A stretch of 64,000 nucleotides of DNA from Rikenellaceae bacterium (GTDB taxonomy: Bacteria; Bacteroidota; Bacteroidia; Bacteroidales; Rikenellaceae): the NCBI GenBank assembly GCA_015059955.1, contig SUZK01000001.1, positions 1 to 64,000 of the forward strand. Direction: 5' to 3'. How positions within the stretch are numbered: the stretch's first letter is position 1; each line of letters begins with the position of its first letter. Positions 7,757 to 16,642 of the stretch are shown here, one piece after another. Both the position numbers and the translations under genes were made by a program. Below the pieces are notes generated by a model. That model had not been told where the DNA came from. It ran no database searches and was given only the letters and a program-made list of their open reading frames with translations.

Positions 7757-9205
7757 ATGTTGAAGAAATTTTCTACTGAGGATTGGGTAGTAACGTTTCT
7801 TAGTATTCCACTCCTCATTATTGCATTCTTTGCTACGGAGTTGCCAAATAATGGCTTTAAGATTCCCACAGAGCTTGATACGGCCAATGCGTGGATGAAT
7901 ATCGGTGCATTCTTCGTTATCGCTCTTGTACTCCTATATATAGGTAACAGATGGCTCAGTCGCCCTCTGCGTGGTCTACTTCCATCGTTTACCTTTATCT
8001 TCGCTATCGCTGTGCTTGCGCAGTGGATAGCAACAATCCCTGAGGTTAAGTACTACGGCTTCGAGGCTGTATTCTTCTCGGTGTTGTTTGGTCTTCTCAT
8101 CCGCAACGTCTTCCACATCCCCGACTGGTTGAAGCCCGCTATCCAGGGCGAGTTCTTCATCAAGATAGGTGTCGTCTGCCTTGGTGCTACGGTGCTCTTC
8201 TCGGATGTTATGAAGTCGGGTGCTGCGGGTCTTATCCAGGCGGTACTGGTTGTTGCCATCGTATGGTTCTTCGCCTACTGGTTGGCACGTCGTAATAATG
8301 TCGAGCGCGCCTCGGCTATGACCATGGCGAGTGGTTGCTCTATCTGCGGTGTGTCGGCATGTATCACTGCCGCAGGTGTTGCAGGTACCGACAAGAAGAG
8401 CTTGTCGTATATCACATCATTGGTGCTTATCATCGTTGTTCCAATGATCTACCTCATGCCTTTCCTTGCCGAGTTGATTGTACCTCTATTCACTAACGAC
8501 CCTGTCATCCAAAGCGAGATTACCGGCGCATGGATTGGTGGTACTATCGACACCACATCGGGTGTAGGTGCTTCGTCGGAGATGGCTGGTGATGCTGCGC
8601 AGAAGACCGCTATCGTTGTTAAGGCTACGCAGAATGTGCTTATCGGCGTTGTAGCATTCTTCATCGCTTTGTACCTCTCGTCACGTGGTGAGGGCAAGAA
8701 GGGCGCTCCTTCGCTCGGCATCGTATGGGAGAAGTTCCCAAAGTTTATCCTTGGCTTCGTCATAGCATCGGCAGTGTTCAGCGTGCTTCAGGCCGAGGAT
8801 ATGCTCACGCTCAACTCAAAGGGTAAGATTATCGAGACCTCGATGGCCAAGACCTTCTCGACATTCTTCTTCTCGCTATCGTTCGTATGTATCGGTATGG
8901 ATACGCGCCTAAAGGATATCATCTCGAAGGAGAACCGCAACGTTCTCAAGTCGTTCCTCGGCGCACAGACCTTTAACATCATCGTCACCTGCCTTATCGC
9001 ATGGTTGATGTTCGGTATTGTTAAGCCCGCCGTTTGGCCAACTAAGGCAGAGCCTGCAAAGCAGGAGCAGACAGCTACTGAGAAGAGTGAGGCGGCAACC
9101 GATGCTATACCTCTCCCAGAAGATGGTGTCGTAGCTTCAGTTGAAGAGACTACCGAGCTAACACCTACTCCAAATACCCCTACTGAGGGCACTACCCAAG
9201 AGTAG
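7757..9205 (+). CDS. YeiH-family putative sulfate/anion exporter
   Basis: A 482-residue membrane protein with about ten hydrophobic segments and the conserved signature MASGCSICGVSACITAAG near residue 190. This matches the YeiH family (PF03601, UPF0324), often labelled putative sulfate exporters. The C-terminal tail after about residue 420 is hydrophilic and rich in Glu, Ala, Thr and Pro, longer than in most members. It is preceded by the porin gene in the same direction, so an outer/inner membrane pair for an anion is plausible. The physiological substrate is not settled for the family. Confidence 0.85.
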   Translation: MLKKFSTEDWVVTFLSIPLLIIAFFATELPNNGFKIPTELDTANAWMNIGAFFVIALVLLYIGNRWLSRPLRGLLPSFTFIFAIAVLAQWIATIPEVKYYGFEAVFFSVLFGLLIRNVFHIPDWLKPAIQGEFFIKIGVVCLGATVLFSDVMKSGAAGLIQAVLVVAIVWFFAYWLARRNNVERASAMTMASGCSICGVSACITAAGVAGTDKKSLSYITSLVLIIVVPMIYLMPFLAELIVPLFTNDPVIQSEITGAWIGGTIDTTSGVGASSEMAGDAAQKTAIVVKATQNVLIGVVAFFIALYLSSRGEGKKGAPSLGIVWEKFPKFILGFVIASAVFSVLQAEDMLTLNSKGKIIETSMAKTFSTFFFSLSFVCIGMDTRLKDIISKENRNVLKSFLGAQTFNIIVTCLIAWLMFGIVKPAVWPTKAEPAKQEQTATEKSEAATDAIPLPEDGVVASVEETTELTPTPNTPTEGTTQE

Positions 9206-9226
9206 TGTTGTATAATATCCCATTTG

Positions 9227-9252
9227 CGAGGCTGCCTTTCGAGGTGGCCTCG
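9227..9252 (+). terminator. Hairpin after the YeiH-family gene
   Basis: CGAGGC at 9227-9232 pairs with GCCTCG at 9247-9252, and an inner GCC/GGT stretch extends the stem. The downstream sequence TTCGTTATATATA is only partly T-rich. It lies 21 bases after the stop codon. Confidence 0.5.
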
Positions 9253-9361
9253 TTCGTTATATATATAGGTGTAAGCTCGTAGATATCCCTCTTCACTGCT
9301 CACTATTTTTTTCGCTTATACCATCATAAAAATATATGATTAAAGATTTTGTCTAAAAATG

Positions 9362-9391
9362 TTTGCACGTAAATTTTTTTATATACTTTTG
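9362..9391 (+). promoter_or_regulatory. Promoter of ahpC
   Basis: TTTG at 9362-9365, an 18-base AT-rich spacer and TACTTTTG at 9384-9391. The spacer is one base shorter than usual. The leader to the ahpC ATG is about 95 bases and could hold a regulatory site; I could not recognise an OxyR site. Confidence 0.7.
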
Positions 9392-9490
9392 CAGTGGAAT
9401 AAGATTTGATTATGTGAAAACGCAAAACAATATCTTGTGCCTATAACATGATAAGTAAAATTTATATTAACTAATAAAACAATAACGATT

Positions 9491-10057
9491 ATGACAGCGA
9501 TTATCAATGCACAGCTTCCAGAGTTCAAAGTACAGGCTTACCACAATGGTGGTTTTACAACCGTATCGAGCGACGATGTAAAGGGCAAGTGGGCCATCTT
9601 CTTCTTCTATCCTGCCGACTTCACCTTTGTATGCCCAACCGAGTTGGTAGACCTCGCCGAGAAGTACGAGAAGCTAAAGAGCTTGGGTGTTGAGGTCTAC
9701 TCAGTTAGCACCGACTCACACTTCGTACACAAGGCATGGCACGACGCCTCAGAGAGCATCCGCAAGATTAACTACCCAATGTTGGCAGACCCAACAGGTA
9801 CCATTAGCCGTGGCTTCGGTGTGATGATTGAGGAGGAGGGTATGGCCTACCGTGGCACATTCCTCGTGAACCCCGAGGGTAAGATTAAGATTGCCGAGAT
9901 TCAGGATAACGCCATCGGTCGCAATGCCGACGAGCTTGTACGCAAGGTTGAGGCTGCAATCTTCGTAGCTAACCATCCTGGCGAGGTATGCCCTGCAAAG
10001 TGGAAGGAGGGTGCCGAGACATTAAAGCCAAGTATTGATTTGGTAGGTAAAATTTAA
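9491..10057 (+). CDS. ahpC: Alkyl hydroperoxide reductase C (2-Cys peroxiredoxin)
   Basis: A 188-residue peroxiredoxin. The peroxidatic cysteine is Cys48 in FVCPTEL and the resolving cysteine is Cys167 in GEVCPAKW; both are present, so it is a typical 2-Cys enzyme. The GTFLVNPEGKI segment and the full length match AhpC. It reduces hydrogen peroxide and organic peroxides in the cytoplasm and is re-reduced by AhpF, encoded 90 bases downstream. It has its own promoter and a short repeat element after its stop codon. Confidence 0.97.
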   Translation: MTAIINAQLPEFKVQAYHNGGFTTVSSDDVKGKWAIFFFYPADFTFVCPTELVDLAEKYEKLKSLGVEVYSVSTDSHFVHKAWHDASESIRKINYPMLADPTGTISRGFGVMIEEEGMAYRGTFLVNPEGKIKIAEIQDNAIGRNADELVRKVEAAIFVANHPGEVCPAKWKEGAETLKPSIDLVGKI

Positions 10058-10116
10058 TTTAGTCGCGATAAGGGGGCATCTACTGCCGCTAACGTAGATT
10101 TCTTATCACACACAAA
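10058..10116 (+). repeat. Shortened family A repeat directly after the ahpC stop codon
   Basis: The ends TTTAGTCGCGATAAGG and CTTATCACACACAAA form an imperfect inverted repeat. The inner GCATCTACTGCCGCTAAC matches the left part of the 128-base family A repeats at 35424 and 49134. It looks like an internally deleted copy lying between ahpC and ahpF. Confidence 0.6.
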
Positions 10117-10147
10117 CCATACATAACCAATAAAAACGACGACCTAT

Positions 10148-11713
10148 ATGTTAGACAAAGCTATACTTCAGCAAGTTACCGATATATTCAGCACCCTTGA
10201 GGCCGACTACACACTTGTAGCACGCTGCTCCGCATCACGCGACGAGCGAGCACAGCTCATCGAGTTCCTCACCGACTTCGCGACAACCTCGCCTCGCATT
10301 AGCATCGAGCACCACGCGGCCGAGGGCGATACCTTGGAGTTCACGCTTCTTAGGAATGGCGAGGCAACTGGTGTCACCTTCCGCGGCATCCCCAATGGCC
10401 ATGAGTTCACCTCCCTGCTACTCTCCATACTCAATGCCGATGGCAAGGGCAAGAACCTACCGGATGAGGGTATAGCGCGTCGCATCCGTGCCCTCGGTGG
10501 TGACATACGCCTCCAGACCTACGTCTCGCTGACATGTACCAACTGTCCCGATGTGGTGCAGACGCTCAACATCTTTGCGCTGCTCAATCCCAACATCAGC
10601 CATGAGATGGTCGACGGTGCACTCTTCCAGAGCGATGTAGATGCTAAGGGTGTTCAGGCTGTGCCTGCGGTATTTGCCGATGGTAAGATGCTACACGTAG
10701 GTCGTGGCTCGTTAGGAGAGCTATTGGAGAAGTTGGAGGCTCAATATCCCACTGTGCCACTGGCGGATAATGCCTCTAATGAGCCTGTTAGCCGTAGCTT
10801 CGATGTGGTAGTCGTGGGTGGTGGTCCTGCTGGTGCATCGGCAGCCATATACTCAGCACGTAAGGGCTTGCGTGTGGCGATACTCGCCGAGCGCATAGGC
10901 GGTCAGGTTAAGGAGACGGTAGGCATCGAGAATATGATATCTATACCCTACACTACGGGTAGCGAGCTTGCGGATAACCTACGCACGCATCTAACGCACT
11001 ACCCAATAGAGCTCTTCGAGAACCGACGTATCGAGACAACCGAGCTTATGGGTGCCGAGAAGCGTGTCATCGTCACTGGTGGCGAGGTCTTCACCGCACC
11101 GGCAGTTATCATCGCTACGGGTGCAGGGTGGCGTCGTCTGAATGTCGAGGGTGAGGCTGAGTATATAGGTCGTGGTGTCGCCTTCTGCCCACACTGCGAT
11201 GGCCCATTCTACGCCGGTAAGAGCGTCGCCGTAGTGGGTGGCGGTAACTCAGGTATTGAGGCGGCTATCGACTTGGCGGGTATCTGTAAGAGGGTCACCG
11301 TAATAGAGTTTATGGATGAGCTTAAGGCCGACAAGGTGTTGCAGGATAAGGTGCGTAGCCTACCGAATGTCGACATCATGCTCTCGACGCAGACAACCAA
11401 GGTCGTAGGCAATGGCGACAAGCTCACAGCCCTACAACTCAAGGAGCGCCATACAGGCGAGGAGCGTGAGTTAGCCTTGGATGGTGTCTTTGTTCAGATA
11501 GGCCTGAGTGCCAATAGTGCCCCCTTTGCCGAGTTGGAGAAGACGCGTATTGGCGAGATTGTCATCGACGCACACTGCCGCACAAACATAGCAGGAGTAT
11601 ATGCTGCAGGCGACGTCTCGTCGGTACCCTACAAGCAGATTATCATCGCCATGGGCGAGGGTGCCAAGGCTGCGCTCACTGCCTTTGACGATAGGGTGCG
11701 TGGGGTGATATAG
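10148..11713 (+). CDS. ahpF: Alkyl hydroperoxide reductase F (disulfide reductase)
   Basis: A 521-residue flavoprotein, the normal AhpF length. The N-terminal 200 residues form the double thioredoxin-like domain with CTNCPDV near residue 130. Then come the FAD motif GGGPAGASAAIYSARKG near residue 222, the redox-active pair in FCPHCDGPF near residue 350, and an NAD(P)-binding motif GGGNSGIEAA. It passes electrons from NADH to AhpC. It lies directly downstream of ahpC on the same strand. Confidence 0.97.
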   Translation: MLDKAILQQVTDIFSTLEADYTLVARCSASRDERAQLIEFLTDFATTSPRISIEHHAAEGDTLEFTLLRNGEATGVTFRGIPNGHEFTSLLLSILNADGKGKNLPDEGIARRIRALGGDIRLQTYVSLTCTNCPDVVQTLNIFALLNPNISHEMVDGALFQSDVDAKGVQAVPAVFADGKMLHVGRGSLGELLEKLEAQYPTVPLADNASNEPVSRSFDVVVVGGGPAGASAAIYSARKGLRVAILAERIGGQVKETVGIENMISIPYTTGSELADNLRTHLTHYPIELFENRRIETTELMGAEKRVIVTGGEVFTAPAVIIATGAGWRRLNVEGEAEYIGRGVAFCPHCDGPFYAGKSVAVVGGGNSGIEAAIDLAGICKRVTVIEFMDELKADKVLQDKVRSLPNVDIMLSTQTTKVVGNGDKLTALQLKERHTGEERELALDGVFVQIGLSANSAPFAELEKTRIGEIVIDAHCRTNIAGVYAAGDVSSVPYKQIIIAMGEGAKAALTAFDDRVRGVI

Positions 11714-11747
11714 AATCTGTTTTGAATTTTATTGAAAGAGTTTGTCA

Positions 11748-11800
11748 GTTGCCGCAAAAGATAGTTTCGGCTTCTTTGAGGCTCTTTTCGGCAACTTTTC
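11748..11800 (+). terminator. Probable terminator after ahpF
   Basis: GTTGCCG(C)AAAAGA at 11748-11761 pairs with TCTTTTCGGCAAC (11783-11795) with one bulged base, then TTTTC. It lies 35 bases after the stop codon; the loop is long. Confidence 0.45.
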
Positions 11801-11926
11801 ATTTGTGATAATTGGAAATAGTCCACTATTACCTGCATACCCCAAATGAAAATTTACACGAAATTAGCTCTCAAATAATCTCGAAATAAAATTCAAACAG
11901 CTTCTTAGCGATGCGAGAATAGTAAG

Positions 11927-11965
11927 TGGGCTGGCTAAATCGAATGTAGCCAGCCCATTATTGTT
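11927..11965. terminator. Bidirectional terminator between ahpF and kdsC
   Basis: A perfect 11-base stem TGGGCTGGCTA (11927-11937) / TAGCCAGCCCA (11947-11957) with a 9-base loop, followed on the plus strand by TTATTGTTT. The kdsC stop codon is 16 bases away on the other side, so it may serve both convergent units. Confidence 0.7.
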
Positions 11966-11972
11966 TGGTGCG

Positions 11973-12509
11973 TTATCGCGAGGGTACGCCCAATACCCCT
12001 TTGGTATTCTTTGCCCACTTGTTGTGAGCGCGTAGCACCTGCTCGATAATGTCGCGTACAGCACCACGGCCTCCATCGTACTCCGAGACGTAGCGCGAGG
12101 CCTCGATAACCTCCATGCAGGCGTCGGCAGGACATACCGGAATACCCACAATGCGCATACACTCCAAGTCGGGGATGTCGTCACCCATGTAGATAACATT
12201 CTCGGCATTGAGGTTGTTCTCGGCGATAAACTCATTTATTGCCGCAATCTTATCCATGCAGTTGAGGTACATACGCTGCACGCCGAGCATCTCCATACGA
12301 CGTCGTAACATATCGCCGCGCCCCCCTGAGATAATACAAATTTTGTAGCCCTCGCGTATGGCGTAGGCTATGGCATAGCCATCCTTAGCGTAGTAGCGAC
12401 GTATGAAGTCGCCATCGGGTGTTGGGGTGATGTAACCATCGGTCATCACGCCGTCGACGTCGAAGACAAAGGCCTCGACACGAGCTATATCCTCTTTGAA
12501 GTTTCCCAT
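11973..12509 (-). CDS. kdsC: KDO-8-phosphate phosphatase-like HAD hydrolase
   Basis: A 178-residue HAD enzyme lacking a cap domain, the size of KdsC. Motif I is FVFDVDGVMTDG, with both aspartates, near residues 14-25. IISGG supplies motif II, and YMGDDIPDLECM is motif IV with the metal-binding acidic pair. KdsC removes phosphate from 3-deoxy-D-manno-octulosonate 8-phosphate in lipid A-core synthesis. Its start overlaps the end of the DUF2520 gene by 25 bases. It is the last gene of a seven-gene leftward run. Confidence 0.85.
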   Translation of the reverse strand: MGNFKEDIARVEAFVFDVDGVMTDGYITPTPDGDFIRRYYAKDGYAIAYAIREGYKICIISGGRGDMLRRRMEMLGVQRMYLNCMDKIAAINEFIAENNLNAENVIYMGDDIPDLECMRIVGIPVCPADACMEVIEASRYVSEYDGGRGAVRDIIEQVLRAHNKWAKNTKGVLGVPSR

Positions 12510-13279
12510 ATACTCTCTGTTATATCGTTATAAATCTTACCCTTGGTACTCTCCGCGCCGAGCATCGCGATATGCTTCTCGACAATCGCCCTGTCGCCAC
12601 GACGCGCAGGCCCTGTCTGCACCATGCGTGGGTCGTTGCTCGCTAAGGCCTTGGCGGCAGTCTCGGCAATTAGTGGCTTTAGCGTGTCGAAGTCGAGACC
12701 CTCGGTGGCCACAATATCGCGGCCGAGGGCGTAGAGGTGGTTCGTGAAGTTGTTGACAAAGACCCCTGCGAGGTGTATCACACGGCGACGCTCCGAGTCG
12801 GCATACTCCACCTTTGAGCTTATGAGCGAGGCGATGTGCCTAATCTTTTGAAGCGTATCGTCGTTGTCTGCCTCAAGGAATAGCGTAACGTCGCGAAGCT
12901 CTATGTCGCGCCCTGCGGTGAATGTCTGCAATGGGTATATTATACCGCGCCTACCTTCGCGCTTCGGGATGGCGCTCATCGGCACGCTCCCTGCCGTATG
13001 TGCAACAATGGCACTCTCGGGGATGCGTAGTGTCTCAGCAACGCTCGCCACAGCCGTATCGCTGACGGCAATAATATATATGTCGGCCTCGGCAGCCTCT
13101 GCTGCTATGTCGCACCACTCGCTATGGCACATCGTGGCGATGGCTCTACCACGCTCCTCGTTGCGGGCGATGATGGCAGCAAGGTGTAACCCCTCGCTAC
13201 GCGCAATGTTACGCGCAAAGGCCTCAGCAACGCCACCAGAACCTACGATGGCAACTTTTATTGTGCTACTGTCAATCAT
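12485..13279 (-). CDS. Rossmann-like/DUF2520 domain protein
   Basis: A 264-residue protein with an N-terminal nucleotide-binding fold: VAIVGSGGVAEAFARNIA near residues 9-26. The helical C-terminal half resembles the DUF2520 domain (GVFVNNFTNHLYALG). The overall plan is that of NADP-dependent oxidoreductases related to pyrroline-5-carboxylate or 6-phosphogluconate dehydrogenases, but the substrate is unknown. The ATG directly abuts the stop codon of the methyltransferase gene, implying translational coupling. It is commonly found beside kdsC in Bacteroidetes, as here (from memory). Confidence 0.8.
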   Translation of the reverse strand: MIDSSTIKVAIVGSGGVAEAFARNIARSEGLHLAAIIARNEERGRAIATMCHSEWCDIAAEAAEADIYIIAVSDTAVASVAETLRIPESAIVAHTAGSVPMSAIPKREGRRGIIYPLQTFTAGRDIELRDVTLFLEADNDDTLQKIRHIASLISSKVEYADSERRRVIHLAGVFVNNFTNHLYALGRDIVATEGLDFDTLKPLIAETAAKALASNDPRMVQTGPARRGDRAIVEKHIAMLGAESTKGKIYNDITESIWETSKRI

Positions 13280-14431
13280 CTATACAAGCTCTATAAACCA
13301 GTTATCTTGCTCTATTGTTGTAATGGCGACCCTTGTTTCACTACCCGCCTTAGCGCCTAATGCCTGGCGTACACCCTCTACCGTTAGGCGTGTGTCGTGC
13401 TTTAGGATGTCTATGCCACGACCACGATATTCGCGCTTCAGCTCCTTGGGGCGATAGCGGCGTATGCTTCGTATCGCAAAGCAGCGGCAGGGTAGTGAGG
13501 CTGGCGGTAGCTCGCGCGTAAAGGCGTAGCCGTTGTTGCTCCATATGGCGGCATATGGTTTGAGGGCTGTCATCGCCATGCGACTCTTTTGCAGTGCCAC
13601 GTCGGGGATAAGCATATAGCGCCACTCCCCATCGGCAAACGACTCATTGCTTGGCGTGTTGTCTGCGGCGTGCGGGTCGAAGCACCACTCGCCCTCGCCT
13701 ATGATGGCTATGCGCAGCGTATCGCGCTCGGCACCTGTATATATATTCACCTCCTTACACTCGCCACCCATCGACACTATCTCCACTTCGGCGGGCGCGA
13801 AGATGCGAAGGGCCTCGTCGCTGTCGAACATTGGCGATAGCTTGATGGCTACACGTGAGGCAATCTCGCTAAGGCGTGGCATTAGCGCGCGCATGTTGGG
13901 TGAGCACTCCTCTAAAACGACCATCTTGCGCCCATCTTCCGAGCGGCGGTCGGGGTCGGCAAATACCCAGTCGAAGTGGTCGTCGCACGTCGCCACATAC
14001 TCCTCGGCCGAGGCTGTTACGACCTCCACGTTGTCGATGTGCAACATCCGAAGATTGTTGCGCACAACATCTGCAAGCTGAGGGTCGCGCTCTATGGATA
14101 CCACGCGCTCGAAGCTCTCGGCAAGAGCCATCGTATCAATGCCCAAGCCACACGTGAGGTCTAATACGCTGTGTCCCGACAGAGGCTTGCGGCGTGCCGA
14201 CTCCTCGCTCGACGACTGCTCGAAGGCACGGGGTGGGATAATTGCCCTCACCTCGTAGAGGTGTGGTAGCTTGCGGCGTGCGCGTTGTAGATACTTGACC
14301 TGCGTAGCCACCAGCGAGGCGTAGGGTACACTACGGTCGAGGGCGATGCTCGCTGCATCACGCTCTATGTTGCGCTCAATGGCCTCGCGTACCTCGTCGC
14401 TAAGTAGTATCTCAATATCCGAGTGTGTCAT
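13280..14431 (-). CDS. Class I SAM-dependent methyltransferase with THUMP-like region (PG_1098 type)
   Basis: A 383-residue protein. The SAM-binding motif is VLDLTCGLGIDTMALAE near residues 90-106, an acidic strand end is VVSIERDP, and the catalytic-region motif is DWVFADPDRR. The last 80 residues contain a basic stretch FAIRSIRRYRPKELKREYRG like the THUMP-like domain of the Porphyromonas PG_1098 family. An RNA substrate is likely but unproven. Its start overlaps comEC by 20 bases and its stop abuts the next gene. Confidence 0.8.
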   Translation of the reverse strand: MTHSDIEILLSDEVREAIERNIERDAASIALDRSVPYASLVATQVKYLQRARRKLPHLYEVRAIIPPRAFEQSSSEESARRKPLSGHSVLDLTCGLGIDTMALAESFERVVSIERDPQLADVVRNNLRMLHIDNVEVVTASAEEYVATCDDHFDWVFADPDRRSEDGRKMVVLEECSPNMRALMPRLSEIASRVAIKLSPMFDSDEALRIFAPAEVEIVSMGGECKEVNIYTGAERDTLRIAIIGEGEWCFDPHAADNTPSNESFADGEWRYMLIPDVALQKSRMAMTALKPYAAIWSNNGYAFTRELPPASLPCRCFAIRSIRRYRPKELKREYRGRGIDILKHDTRLTVEGVRQALGAKAGSETRVAITTIEQDNWFIELV

Positions 14432-15869
14432 TATGTTGCAAAGTTACCACTTTTTTTCGTTCGTAGCCCCATACAGCAAGGGTAATTATCATAAATATCG
14501 CATAATAGATAGCAACCATCTCGCTGCCAAGAGTGTAATCTACTGCGGCAAACTCCCACGAGGCGCCATGTGCCACCATCCTATTCTGTATGAGCGACGC
14601 TCGCTCGGCGATATAGGCAAAGGGCATACCCAAGGGCGCAGGTAGTAGCAGAGTGAGGATGCCGAAGCTCAGTATTATGTAGGCGCAGATAATGGCAAAG
14701 GGGGTCAATATAATGCCGACGATGGGTATTGAGCCAAACGTATGGCTTATCAGAGGCATTGTCCACAGCGTCGCAACGATGCCCACAACAACAGAGCTTA
14801 GTAGGTAGCTACTTATGCCACCAGTCGTAGGCAGATGACGCATCAAAGGCACTGCCCATAGCAGGATGCCGGCGACAGCCGTTACCGATAGCTGGAAGCT
14901 GATGTCGTAGAGGTAGTTGGGGTTGTAGGTGAGCATAGCCATCACCGTAAGCGATAGGATATTCATCGAGTTGTAGTGTGACGATGATACCCACGCTATC
15001 TGCACCGCGCTGAGCATAATGGCGGCGCGTATAACCGAGGGTGATGCACCACTCACAACGACATATAGCCATAAGGCTATAAGCACAAGGGGTACACGAA
15101 GTCGATGTCCGTGGTGGATAAGGCTGAGGGGTGCGAAGAGTAGGTTGATGATGACGAGTACAATGCCGAGGTGGAGTCCCGATACAGCCATAAGGTGCGC
15201 AAGCCCCGTTCGTGAGTAGTCCTCGCGTAGCTGAGGGGTGATGTTGTGGCGAGAGCCTGCCACCATAGCCACCATCGTAGCCTTAGCCTCCTTGTCGCCA
15301 TTGTAGCTCTCAAGGCGCTCGATGGCGCGATTTTGCAGCGATGAGGCCTCGCTATGCTCAACGCATAGGGTGTTATAGTCGCTGATGCCAACACCGCCAA
15401 CCAAGCCACGTCGTCGGAGTAGCTCGTTGTAGTCGTCGTAGCGCGACATGCGCTTGGCAACCTTGCCATAGAGTCGCACCTCGTCGTCGACACCTATCGA
15501 GTCGTTGCGTAGCCATAGCTGCACCCTCTCATCGCTTGTGTGCCAACTATCGTCGTACCACTCCACGATGCGCCCCTCGGCAACGCGATAGCCCTCGCGC
15601 TCGGCAGGTGGACTCTCCACACGCACAACCATCTCCATATCTTGCTCATACGGTATACTGGGGGCGCTATTGTGACACTCGACAACCGTGTAGCCGATAA
15701 AGAGCATCGCCGCAGCACCATAAATCAGCGCCGAGAGATGCGAGCGTAGTAGCCATGCGACACCCAAGAAGAGGGCGCTCATCGCTATCGTAAGCCATAG
15801 CGGGAGGAGTATACTCTCTGCAAGGAGTATACCTCCAATAAAGGGTATGAGCGCAACAAATAGGGGCAT
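14412..15869 (-). CDS. ComEC/Rec2-family membrane protein
   Basis: About 485 residues from the ATG at 15869. A longer reading from 15974 would run into the metallo-hydrolase gene, which stops at 15910, so the shorter start is preferred. Hydrophobic segments at the start (LIPFIGGILLAES) are followed by an OB-like soluble stretch, then the competence domain with LAHLMAVSGLHLGIVLVI and roughly eight more membrane segments. It lacks the C-terminal metallo-beta-lactamase domain found in long ComEC proteins. ComEC forms the inner-membrane channel for DNA uptake; in gut Bacteroidales its role is rarely tested. Confidence 0.82.
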   Translation of the reverse strand: MPLFVALIPFIGGILLAESILLPLWLTIAMSALFLGVAWLLRSHLSALIYGAAAMLFIGYTVVECHNSAPSIPYEQDMEMVVRVESPPAEREGYRVAEGRIVEWYDDSWHTSDERVQLWLRNDSIGVDDEVRLYGKVAKRMSRYDDYNELLRRRGLVGGVGISDYNTLCVEHSEASSLQNRAIERLESYNGDKEAKATMVAMVAGSRHNITPQLREDYSRTGLAHLMAVSGLHLGIVLVIINLLFAPLSLIHHGHRLRVPLVLIALWLYVVVSGASPSVIRAAIMLSAVQIAWVSSSHYNSMNILSLTVMAMLTYNPNYLYDISFQLSVTAVAGILLWAVPLMRHLPTTGGISSYLLSSVVVGIVATLWTMPLISHTFGSIPIVGIILTPFAIICAYIILSFGILTLLLPAPLGMPFAYIAERASLIQNRMVAHGASWEFAAVDYTLGSEMVAIYYAIFMIITLAVWGYERKKVVTLQHNDTLGY

Positions 15870-15909
15870 AGTAAGCAGCCTATGCCCCACGTTGTTGATA
15901 CTTAGTCTA

Positions 15910-16632
15910 TTATGCCAGTGGTCGGATGCGGACATCGCACACGCCCTCCAACTTTTTAGCCAACGCCTCCACATCGGTAGGCTCGTCTACCTGACCGTAG
16001 TGGTAGGGGTAGTATATCGTAGGCTTGATGGCCTTAACTGCCTCGATGGCCTGCTCAGGGGTCATCGTATATGGCTGGTTAACAGAGATAAAGGCGATGT
16101 CAATATCTCTCACTGCGCGTAGCTCGTCGGTAGGCTCCGTATCGCCCGACATGTAGATACGCACAGCGTTATTCAGTGTTAGGATGTAGCCGCAATCCTC
16201 CCTCTCCTTGGGGTGGAATTGTAGCTGGTGCTCCGAGGTGTTGTAGGCCGCAACGGCCTCTACACGAATGTTGGCCATAGGCTCGGCAACGGCACCTGGA
16301 AGCATCGTGTAGCAGTCGCCTTGGAAGCTCTCGGCAGATGTCTTGTCGACGAGGATGTGTGTTCCCTCCTTGAGAAGTGCGTCGATAGCTGCCATATCGA
16401 AGTGGTCGTAGTGAGAGTGCGACACGAGGATGATGTCGGCCTTAGGCAACTTCTCGTAGTCGGCATTCTCCATCACGGGGTCGAGGTATATGTGGCGACC
16501 CTCGTACTCGATGGCTATCGAGGCGTGGGCAAAGAAGGTGATACGTAGCTTCTCACCCTTTATATTTAGCTCGTCGCTTGGGTAGGCAGGCTGTGTGCTT
16601 GAGCCTCCGAAAAGTTTAGAAAATAGTGACAT
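15910..16632 (-). CDS. Metallo-beta-lactamase fold hydrolase (UPF0173-like)
   Basis: A 240-residue enzyme with the metal-binding motif SHSHYDHFD near residues 69-77, an upstream HASIAIEYEGRHIYLDPV strand pair, and later metal ligands around MSGDTEPTD and YYPYHYGQ. The order resembles the UPF0173/L-ascorbate-6-phosphate lactonase-like group. There is no signal peptide, so it is cytoplasmic. The actual substrate cannot be inferred. It is 10 bases from the preceding gene in the leftward run. Confidence 0.85.
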   Translation of the reverse strand: MSLFSKLFGGSSTQPAYPSDELNIKGEKLRITFFAHASIAIEYEGRHIYLDPVMENADYEKLPKADIILVSHSHYDHFDMAAIDALLKEGTHILVDKTSAESFQGDCYTMLPGAVAEPMANIRVEAVAAYNTSEHQLQFHPKEREDCGYILTLNNAVRIYMSGDTEPTDELRAVRDIDIAFISVNQPYTMTPEQAIEAVKAIKPTIYYPYHYGQVDEPTDVEALAKKLEGVCDVRIRPLA

Positions 16633-16642
16633 AGGCGTATGT

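Noticed and set aside
15870..15974. Longer N-terminus of the ComEC-like protein
   Set aside because: It would overlap the metallo-hydrolase gene by 65 bases, and the extra residues are polar and unlike the family.
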